13,456 nucleotides of DNA from positions 1 through 13,456 of the forward strand of contig JBQMRR010000069.1 of NCBI GenBank assembly GCA_052174495.1. The letters run 5' to 3'. Positions 8,255-13,456 of the stretch are shown here, one piece after another (positions within the stretch are counted from its first letter, which is position 1; each line of letters opens with the position of its first letter). The notes beneath the pieces are model-generated. The model searched no databases. It saw only the letters and a program-made list of their open reading frames with translations, and had not been told where the DNA came from. A program made the translations under genes and the position numbers. The DNA comes from Arsenophonus sp052174495. GTDB taxonomy: Bacteria > Pseudomonadota > Gammaproteobacteria > Enterobacterales > Enterobacteriaceae.

Positions 8255-8425
8255 TCATCGCACCTCATTAAAAGCAGCAAAAACGGTATTTGAGCGGTAG
8301 TAAATATTTTTTACCATTATAGAGGTAGAAATATTTTTGTCATCAAAAAACTCCATGAAATAGCGGACACCACTGATGATTAAAATAGGACCAAAAAGAA
8401 AAACCACATACTCAGCTCTACCATT
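8255..8425 (-). pseudogene. Membrane-protein-like fragment
   Basis: A 57-codon stop-to-stop frame reads EYVVFLFGPILIISGVRYFM, then EFFDDKNISTSIMVKNIYYR and SNTVFAAFNEVR. The first part is a convincing transmembrane segment followed by a mixed hydrophilic domain. It is opposite to, and more protein-like than, the plus-strand frame at 8076-8300. It follows the pil remnants in the same direction. Family not recognised; a secretion or transfer apparatus component would fit the context but is inference. Confidence 0.35.
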
Positions 8426-8545
8426 TTAACTAGATATCATACTAAAACTAAACTGTGCATAACTATTCCGACGATAAACGAAGATTCATAGTGTCAAAAA
8501 CATACTAAAGGACTTAACACCAATGAGAAGAGTAGTTAATCTGCT

Positions 8546-8710
8546 TTAGGGGATAGAAAATACCAGATAGGCTCTTTCCCCGTCACAGAAAATTCCAGCG
8601 TAAAATAGTGTGGTAAGCATCTATTGACACATCCCCAGATAGATGAACAGAGATAAAAAGCTAAGAAAAGCAAAAAACAGGCGCTTGTAGTTATTATGGC
8701 GTAAAAATGA
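8546..8710 (-). pseudogene. Membrane-anchored protein remnant with one amber stop
   Basis: The minus-strand frame 8710-8546 has one internal TAG (8623-8621). It reads RHNNYKRLFFAFLSFLSLFI, then YLGMCQ, stop, MLTTLFYAGIFCDGERAYLV. The charged start followed by about 16 hydrophobic residues is the layout of an inner-membrane anchor. The RHN..YKR.. stretch before a membrane helix vaguely recalls DotI/TraM-type transfer proteins, but I cannot support that name. It lies downstream of pilT and the gene starting at 8878. Confidence 0.35.
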
Positions 8711-8745
8711 TTAACAGGATGGATAATATAATAAAATAATTACCG

Positions 8746-8878
8746 TTACTTCAGCACTCTACCAATCTCAAACAACAGGCGTTCGTGATAAAAATTTAAA
8801 AATGTTTTATGATATAACCACGCTAATTTGTGCGGTGATACGCACATCCACAGCAACATCAGACTTACTTGCTCTCAT
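8746..8878 (-). pseudogene. Decayed gene immediately downstream of pilT
   Basis: ATG 8878 follows the pilT stop (8893-8891) by 12 bp, with a Shine-Dalgarno-like AAGAGA five bases before it. The frame reads MRASKSDVAVDVRITAQISV and stops at 8809-8807. A second frame continues TFLNFYHERLLFEIGRVLK to a stop at 8748-8746. In R64-type loci a prepilin peptidase or the PilV tip protein follows, but neither signature is visible. Tight spacing supports co-transcription with pilT. A 6-bp hairpin TGTGCG..CGCACA (8829-8846) lies in the coding part. Confidence 0.4.
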
Positions 8879-8890
8879 GGTTTTTCTCTT

Positions 8891-9358
8891 TTATCGCTTA
8901 TAAGCTGCCAATAGTGAGCATAAATCTGCTTGGGCATAGCGCAGGCGTTTTTTGATTCCTGAGATAGAGGCTAGCGTTATATAACCCAATGCAAGCTAAG
9001 TTACTAGTAAGCTCGCGTAAGTATTTCGGCAACATCCCTGTACTAATTTTAACGTTGAAACATAACTGATTAAGTAAACCTTGGTAATTATCAGTCAGCA
9101 GTCATTTTAAAAGCTTTGAATATACGTCGAATTAACCTGCATCAGCCCATAAACATAATCCAAGCTCAATACCACCTCTGTTTATTATTATAATTGATGT
9201 TTATGGTTTTTCTGATAGATAGCTTTCTTACTGTATGATTGCTTTTAACAGTTTTGGTTCAACCTGGGTATACGCTGCCTGCCTTATTAAACCAAAACGT
9301 ATAAGCTTGACGTGATGGTTAAGCTTATAATAAGCTAAAATATGATAATTTTCGCTAT
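8891..9358 (-). pseudogene. pilT: Decayed lytic transglycosylase of type IVb pilus/secretion type (PilT/IagB/VirB1-like)
   Basis: The family cleaves peptidoglycan to let an envelope-spanning machine pass. From the start-equivalent codon (9358, now ATA, six bases after Shine-Dalgarno AGGAAG at 9370-9365) the text is: signal peptide KIIIF.LIISLTITSSLY; FNKAGSVY; VEPKLLKAIIQ followed by a stop and then ESYLSEKP, where E is the expected catalytic Glu of the AI..ES motif; YGLMQVNSTYIQSF (about 9150-9110), the hallmark GLMQ(I/V)NS block; IGLYNAS, equivalent to the GAYNAG motif; and the C-terminus KKRLRYAQADLCSLLAAYKR, stop at 8893-8891. The span is 156 codons, as in IagB. At least three frameshifts and several stops kill it. 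R64 PilT is meant here, not the retraction ATPase of Pseudomonas. Confidence 0.85.
9251..9336. repeat. Nested inverted repeats within the pilT 5' region
   Basis: GTTTTGGTT (9251-9259) is complementary to AACCAAAAC (9290-9298). TATAAGCTT (9300-9308) is complementary to AAGCTTATA (9321-9329), and AGCTTATAATAAGCT (9322-9336) is itself palindromic. They fall in the signal-peptide and N-terminal coding part, so they may be incidental. Confidence 0.45.
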
Positions 9359-9516
9359 ATAATACTTCCTACTTAAATGCAGAAAAAGAAAAGATCCCTC
9401 CCTTTGCTGCATTGCATCGAAAGGATTTAAAATTAAAAAGAATGTAAAAATTAATTATTAAATTTAAAAATGAGGCTATTAATAAAACCTTGATCTATAC
9501 CGAGCAGTTATCTGGC

Positions 9517-10030
9517 TTATTGTGTTCCGACTTTTTCGGTTGTAATGTCACCAATATTATTTGCACAGGAAATAAAAACCTTATGTAATATTGTGCTATC
9601 ATTCAATTTCGTTGCAATTCTCCTATAGACTTCCTGTAGCATATTTTATAAGTAATGGAAAACCTTCTTTATTATTAGTTAAGCTTTATACTTTTCTCAA
9701 GCAATGAGAATCATCACCGATAGCTAAAACCATTAGCTATTTTTATGATCTTTGATTTCTTATCGTTAATGGTCATATTTCCGAAGATGCTCTAAACTGC
9801 ATCAATGTGCCTGTCATTTTTGCACTATTGGTAAATAGATATTTTTATCCTGTGTCTTTAGTATGTCGCGTGATTATATCAGTAATGCTTGTACGTTAAC
9901 GATTTCATCATTAAAGGCAGTTATAAACATACCGGAAAACGTGCTAACAGCAAGTAAAATAACAACCACTATGATGGCCTAGTATATCCATCATCATTTT
10001 TAGATTTAAAAATTTCTGATGAAGTGTTGC
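9517..10030 (-). pseudogene. pilS: Decayed type IVb prepilin (PilS)
   Basis: PilS is the major pilin: its N-terminal helix anchors it in the membrane and later forms the fibre core. The text in order is: MMMDIL then AIIVVVILLAVSTFSGMFIT (about 9990-9920), the hydrophobic helix; AFNDEIVNVQALLI, the N-D...NVQ.L continuation typical of IVb pilins; KYLFTNSAKMTGTLMQF (9844-9790), the SA.MTG.LIQ block; after a frameshift GNMTINDKKSKIIKIANGFS (about 9780-9720), equivalent to the P..MT(V/I)N...NGF region; and NMLQEVYRRIATKLNDSTIL, then a Cys in ISCANNIGDITTEKVGTQ, ending at 9519-9517. About 170 aa, the usual PilS length. The prepilin-peptidase cleavage site is not readable. It lies between pilR and pilT as in R64-type operons. 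Confidence 0.8.
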
Positions 10031-10079
10031 TTTTTTATTTTTCTCTTTAATAGTTTTGATAAAATGCGATTGAATTATT

Positions 10080-10625
10080 TTTATTGCTGTAATGCCAGTA
10101 GTTTACTTGACAATCATATTTAAATCGCAGCTGAATAACAACAGCAGAAACACATAATCAAATATCAATAAAAACAAAGCGCGGTTAACTAGATTATTTT
10201 TCTTAACCTATTTGATCCTGATATCCAATAAACAGCCAGCATAATGCTCAATACTGTTTTTACGCCTGTATATCTTTAATTAAGAGTATCATTTAATTAA
10301 CATAATTCCGTAAAGGAAAGTGATAACCGTTGTTTTAAAGCCAGCCCAAGATGTTCGCCTTGCAAAATATAATGAAGGGTCTCATTAATACCTTTTTCAA
10401 CTATTGTTTTCAGTCTCGATAAACATATCGACCTGCATTATTACGGCGATATTCAATAAAAATAACCATTTCACGGCGAGAATTACTGATCACGGAAGGA
10501 CAGATTGTCGCAATTTTTCGATTGATCCAATGACTCATTGGATCATGCGATGAATTTAAACAACAGCGCCAAAGCCAAAATAATAGTAAGCATTCAAAAT
10601 TAACAAATAAATTCAGAAAGAAAAA
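10080..10625 (-). pseudogene. pilR: C-terminal half of a type IVb pilus inner-membrane platform protein (PilR/GspF-like)
   Basis: PilR is the polytopic membrane platform on which the ATPase acts. A 72-codon frame (10625-10410) reads CLLLFWLWRCCLN, a membrane helix, then SHWINRKIATICPSVISNSR and REMVIFIEYRRNNAG; the SRR..VIFI.. followed by AG resembles the start of the second GspF domain. The next frame (10437-10297) gives LKTIVEKGINETLHYILQGE, then HLGLALKQRLSLSFTELC. A hydrophobic tract about 10240-10130 (LTALFLLIFDYVFLLLLFS) would be the last membrane helix. The similarity is weaker than for pilQ, S and T, and the assignment leans on gene order. The front half (about 180 residues) is not found; the ibpA block occupies that place. 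Confidence 0.55.
10523..10545. repeat. Perfect 10-bp hairpin
   Basis: TGATCCAATG (10523-10532) pairs with CATTGGATCA (10536-10545) around ACT. It has no T-tract on either strand. It falls within the pilR remnant (codons for SHDPMSHWINR). Confidence 0.5.
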
Positions 10626-10710
10626 TTAATTGGCTGAGTAGAGAGCCACCTCCCATTTATAATATGACATCAAGTTTTGACAGGTTAGGAATAAAATTTT
10701 TTTATATCAT

Positions 10711-10971
10711 ATGCATAATCACTATGCAATAACCAAGGAAAATAAGGATAGTATAATGCACCTACTGTATAGAGCAGGTACCCTTGCTTTTTTGCTCTTC
10801 AAAAATCTGGCTTGCCACGATCCAAAAGACAATCGAAAGGTTTCCATAAAAAGATGGGGGCCTGAGCCAACCAATGCTGGCGTCCTAAACGACACTATTT
10901 GTGCAATATTTTTTAAAGGCGTCCCCCATTTATTTCTATCCAATGATGACAAGAAATCGTTAACAGCATGA
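10711..10971 (+). CDS. Doubtful ORF upstream of ibpA
   Basis: An 86-codon frame starts at ATG 10711; an internal ATG at 10756 after AAGGATAG is a better-spaced start (about 71 aa). From the second start it reads MHLLYRAGTLAFLLFKNLAC, a weak signal- or membrane-like segment, then CHDPKDNRKVSIKRWGPEP. A 76-codon frame lies opposite on the minus strand (10722-10952), so strand is uncertain. The stretch is visibly richer in G+C than its surroundings. Nothing matches a family I know. It could be an orphan gene that arrived with ibpA, a fragment of another gene, or conserved non-coding DNA. Confidence 0.25.
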   Translation: MHNHYAITKENKDSIMHLLYRAGTLAFLLFKNLACHDPKDNRKVSIKRWGPEPTNAGVLNDTICAIFFKGVPHLFLSNDDKKSLTA

Positions 10972-11165
10972 CATTAAGGATAATATTTGCAGATAAAATC
11001 GATGATAATATTATGCATATAGATAAAGGCTTGTTGCAACGATTTATTGTTATCCAAGAAAAACCAGCATGCATGTACAAAAAACTTCAATCTTTAGTGA
11101 AAAAGGTTTTGAGTAAATCCATATCAGTATTGCGTAATGTGAAGTTTGACGATAAAACGGTTTAG
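10968..11165 (+). CDS. Doubtful 65-aa ORF upstream of ibpA
   Basis: ATG 10968 overlaps the stop of the preceding frame by four bases (ATGA), a layout that would allow coupled translation, or mark a frameshift in a single gene. The product starts MTLRIIFADKIDDNIMHIDK and ends VLRNVKFDDKTV. It is basic with no membrane segment, motif or recognisable family. It ends 45 bp before the ibpA sigma-32 promoter. Its length is within what AT-rich DNA gives by chance. Confidence 0.22.
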   Translation: MTLRIIFADKIDDNIMHIDKGLLQRFIVIQEKPACMYKKLQSLVKKVLSKSISVLRNVKFDDKTV

Positions 11166-11210
11166 ATTAGTTGAAGGTAAAATTATTTTCTCTCTTGTAT
11201 TCCTGTCGCA

Positions 11211-11238
11211 CTTGAAAACGTATTAACTGACCCATATT
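11211..11238 (+). promoter_or_regulatory. Sigma-32 (RpoH) heat-shock promoter of ibpA
   Basis: CTTGAAA (11211-11217) and CCCATATT (11231-11238) are separated by 13 bp. They match the heat-shock consensus CTTGAAA and CCCCATnT, whose usual spacer is 11-16. The predicted start near 11245 leaves a leader of about 46 nt. Confidence 0.8.
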
Positions 11239-11270
11239 TATCAAGGTAAACCTGAGTAAACATTCTATTA

Positions 11271-11288
11271 TTCTATTAAAGGAGAATA
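11271..11288 (+). promoter_or_regulatory. Shine-Dalgarno with possible thermosensor hairpin
   Basis: GGAG (11281-11284) lies six bases before the ATG. ATTCT (11271-11275 by my count) can pair with AGAAT just 3' of the GG, putting the ribosome site in or beside an 8-nt loop. The stem is short and AT-only, so it would melt easily. Enterobacterial ibpA leaders carry ROSE-type RNA thermometers; this one is much shorter and similarity to them is inferred. Confidence 0.35.
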
Positions 11289-11290
11289 CT

Positions 11291-11773
11291 ATGGCCTATC
11301 GTTCTTTTTCTCTTATTCCGACATTTAGCAATCATCTGCTATCTGATCGTTTTACTCAAATAGATAATTTATTTAGTCGTTTAACCGGTGAAAATCCGCT
11401 GGCTGATACGCCAGCCTATAATCTTCTACAAAAAGATAAAGAACATTATGAAATGACGGTGAGCATACCAGGATATACGCAAGATGAACTCGATATTTCG
11501 ATCCTTAATAACCATTTAACCCTTATAGGTAAACCAAAGATTGAAGAAACGAATATTGTTGAAAAAAAAGATGGCAGCAAATGGTTGCATCAGGGTATTA
11601 GAAAAAGTGAGTTTTCTTTAAGTTTTAGTCTTGAGCATCGGATAACAATCCAGGAGGCAAATCTAGATAAAGGACTATTAATCCTGCAATTTACCTACGA
11701 TATTCCTGAACAGGAAAAACCGCAAAAGATTGCTATTAGTGTTCAGAATCAATCAGGCCCTGTGTGTGCTTGA
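11291..11773 (+). CDS. ibpA: Small heat-shock protein IbpA (Hsp20/alpha-crystallin family)
   Basis: This is an ATP-independent cytoplasmic holdase that binds unfolding proteins and hands them to DnaK/ClpB. The frame is intact at 160 aa. Residues 1-40 (MAYRSFSLIPTFSNHLLSDR and on) match the N-terminus of the Buchnera-type Ibp rather than E. coli IbpA (MRNFDLSP). The alpha-crystallin domain spans about 42-140, with SIPGYTQDELDISILNNHL, KWLHQGIRKSEFSLSFSL and the signature ANLDKGLL (123-130). The C-terminal I-x-I motif that links dimers into oligomers is I147-A-I149. It is slightly longer than the usual 137-142 aa. GGAG six bases upstream fixes the start; a sigma-32 promoter and a terminator flank it. 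It is the only convincing intact gene in the window, which implies strong selection to keep it. Confidence 0.97.
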   Translation: MAYRSFSLIPTFSNHLLSDRFTQIDNLFSRLTGENPLADTPAYNLLQKDKEHYEMTVSIPGYTQDELDISILNNHLTLIGKPKIEETNIVEKKDGSKWLHQGIRKSEFSLSFSLEHRITIQEANLDKGLLILQFTYDIPEQEKPQKIAISVQNQSGPVCA

Positions 11774-11793
11774 ACACGATCCCTCTTAAACGT

Positions 11794-11822
11794 AGCGCCC
11801 CTAAGTGGGCGCTTTAATATTC
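11794..11822. terminator. Terminator hairpin at the ibpA/pilQ convergence
   Basis: AGCGCCC (11794-11800) pairs with GGGCGCT (11807-11813) around CTAAGT, followed by TTTAATATT. It is 20 bp past the ibpA stop and directly abuts the pilQ remnant's stop codon (11816-11814). The T-tract is modest on the plus strand and absent on the minus strand. Confidence 0.75.
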
Positions 11823-13352
11823 TAACGGCAACACTGTATAGCTATCTTTATCAATCATGGAAATAAAATGCACTGCTAGCTGGTCATCTCCTTCAGGACA
11901 GATATAGTATAATACGTGCTAATTGCGACGAGTATATCTCATTCAATATTCGATGCTAGTAAGTTTTTACTTCCGCATTGCTTTTAGTCTGATACAATTC
12001 AAAAAATTGTGCATCTGAAGGCAATCAATTCAACCACTACAATGTGTTCGATAATTCCGTAATAACAGTATTCGCTGCCGCTAAAATAGTAAATAAGTAC
12101 TTTTCAAGCTAGCAAATAATGCTTTATTAGATCGTGATCGTCTACCTCAATCTACTCGGTGATAGTAGACTTTGCAGTCCGTATATAAGAGTTGTATCAG
12201 TCATTGCTTATTAGCTCAATTAACAATTGAGGATCAGCTAATAGCTTTGCAGATACCTTTTTAATTCCCAACCGATCAATAATAATTGAGTCCGTTGTTG
12301 ACATAAACTCTTGTCATCAGTAGATATTCAGTCATTATTCTTTTAATGATGATTAATGCAGATACCTCATCGAATATTTTAATATTTGAAATAACGTTCA
12401 AATTACAACGCAAGGCATAAAGGCCATCAATAAGAGTAACGCGTATTTGATTTTCTAGATGTTTTCTTATTGGCGATAATTAGTATCTAAATCTCCATAT
12501 AAATACGGCCTTTTGTGAATCTTCAATGGAACAGTTAATTATATCAGTAAGCTTTTTAATTATAAGGTATAATATACAAGATAGAGAGCAACATAGGCAC
12601 TACTAGTGTAGTAAACTTTCCGAAGCCTGGTTGGCCAAAAATTATCACCCCCTTAAGCTGAATAAACGGGGTTTCAGTATGCGAATTTGATCAAGAAAAG
12701 CTCAATAATTAAAATCTAGTGGCGAATCGCCGTTATTCTTAATCAGGCGTACATAACTACATATAACTCACCACGGAAAGATAGGCATGCATATGATGTA
12801 CATAAATATCCTAAGCAGGCTTGAAATTATTCAGTAATGCGGTTTTTCTGATGAAAATTGAAGTAAAACTACTCTCGGTAACGTTACAGATTGACAGAAT
12901 TAATGGTAGGATTCGGCCAAAGCGTCACTCCTTCGTTCTTGCCGATATAGTCCAGACAAGCAATCTGTCGTGAACTCGGATCTCAACATAGCAAACTACC
13001 ATCATCGTGCCAAACACCAAAATACATCTAGATGTCGATAGCACAATAGCCTTGAAGAAATAGGATTAATATTACTGTTACTGGTTAACGCTCTTAACCT
13101 GAGTGTCGCTCGATAGCTCGATAGATAGAAGTATCGCTACGTTGATAATTTCATCCAGTAACAGATTAGCTCTAACGAGCGGGCACCCACGCCTAGAAAA
13201 GACTTTCTTATACCAGGCTAAAAAGTCCTCACCTTGAATTATCACGATAATTGTTTGCGATAAAACATGAATCATCTCGTTATAGAGATTTATCAGTCGC
13301 ACAAAGCGATCGATATCGATATCGGACTATAAAGAAATATGTTGATTATCAT
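11814..13352 (-). pseudogene. pilQ: Decayed type IVb pilus assembly ATPase (PilQ, GspE/PilB family)
   Basis: This family hydrolyses ATP on the cytoplasmic face to drive pilin assembly. R64 PilQ is meant, not the Pseudomonas secretin. Start: ATG 13352, six bases after GGAG. The N-terminal part DIDRFVRLINLYNEMIHVLS (13302 and on) is joined by a frameshift in a CGATAT repeat. The Walker A region is TPFIQLKGVIIFGQPGFGKF then TTL (12607-12636 is GQPGFGKFTT). After a frameshift come DGLYALRCNLNVISNIKIFD (equivalent to ALR..PDVI..GEIRD), SALIIIKRIMTEYLLMTRVY and NNGL (equivalent to A...TGHLV..TLHAN). Then DRLGIKKVSAKLLADPQLLI with ELISND; YFSGSEYCYYGIIEHIVVVE with LIAF; FELYQTKSNAEVKTY; and ICPEGDDQLAVHFISMIDKD, ending at 11816-11814. 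The span of 1,539 bp (512 codons) equals a full PilQ. Many stops; clearly dead. Confidence 0.85.
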
Positions 13353-13456
13353 GGTTTTCTCCGTTTTAATAAAAACAGCTACCGAAGGATCTGCTTCGTG
13401 CGCCCTATCACAGTTCGGTTCGCTGGCTATCGGAGGGGTCCAGCCGCACTATTTTA
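13353..13456 (-). pseudogene. Tail of the gene upstream of pilQ (pilP expected)
   Basis: The stretch is richer in G+C than the rest. On the minus strand one frame is open right through the pilQ start (PPIASEPNCDRAHEADPSVA and on), and another reads RLDPSDSQRTEL then two stops. CGAAG/CTTCG-type hairpin sequence lies about 13382-13398. In R64-type operons pilP precedes pilQ, so this is probably its end, but too little is in the window to recognise it. Confidence 0.3.

Noticed and set aside
8076..8300. 74-codon plus-strand frame
   Set aside because: It runs through a strong terminator hairpin and is opposite a more protein-like minus-strand membrane fragment.
12215..12231. CTCAATT-AAC-AATTGAG hairpin
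   Set aside because: It lies in the pilQ codons for the PQLLIEL part and has no T-tract; treated as incidental.
13078..13302. 74-codon minus-strand frame as a separate gene
   Set aside because: It has no ribosome-binding site at its ATG and fits as the N-terminal part of the frameshifted pilQ.
13375..13456. Riboswitch or structured leader upstream of pilQ
   Set aside because: The G+C-rich stretch matches no leader family I know and is open as coding sequence; the end of an upstream gene is simpler.
1..13456. CRISPR array, rRNA, replication origin
   Set aside because: No regularly spaced identical repeats, no rRNA-like sequence and no DnaA-box cluster was seen.

Overview
The window looks like a stretch of a strongly eroded genome from a host-restricted gammaproteobacterium, most likely an Enterobacterales insect endosymbiont (Serratia symbiotica-, Sodalis- or Arsenophonus-like; the species cannot be told from this sequence). 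It is AT-rich, has one clearly intact gene in 13.4 kb, and the rest is pseudogene debris in which protein families can still be read across frameshifts and stop codons. Most reading frames of 60-90 codons here are about what AT-rich non-coding DNA gives by chance. I called remnants from recognisable family motifs or from start/stop architecture, not from ORF length.

Right part (about 8.75-13.35 kb, minus strand): a decayed type IVb pilus operon of the conjugative-plasmid/ICE type (R64-style naming), read right to left. It holds pilQ (assembly ATPase, 13352-11814), part of pilR (inner-membrane platform, 10625-10080), pilS (prepilin, about 10030-9517) and pilT (lytic transglycosylase, 9358-8891), then the ribosome-binding site and start of another gene at 8878. 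All are broken. In the ancestor the ATPase would have powered pilin assembly on the platform protein, while the transglycosylase opened the peptidoglycan.

Inside this dead operon, on the opposite strand, sits the one live gene: a 160-aa small heat-shock protein (ibpA/Hsp20, 11291-11773). It has a good sigma-32 promoter, a Shine-Dalgarno that a small hairpin could mask, and a terminator hairpin that abuts the pilQ stop codon. The ibpA block lies where the front half of pilR should be.

Middle part (5.7-8.7 kb): a plus-strand IS481-family transposase relic (5742-6520) and several minus-strand membrane-protein-like fragments. It also holds a two-ORF module (6950-7690) with a diverged direct-repeat copy at about 140-950.

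Left part (1-5.7 kb): mostly unreadable AT-rich debris. A few plus-strand gene ghosts remain (2121-2279 with its own terminator, 2428-2667, 3052-3562, 4872-5204, 5450-5624), along with some palindrome clusters. No rRNA, tRNA or CRISPR array was seen.
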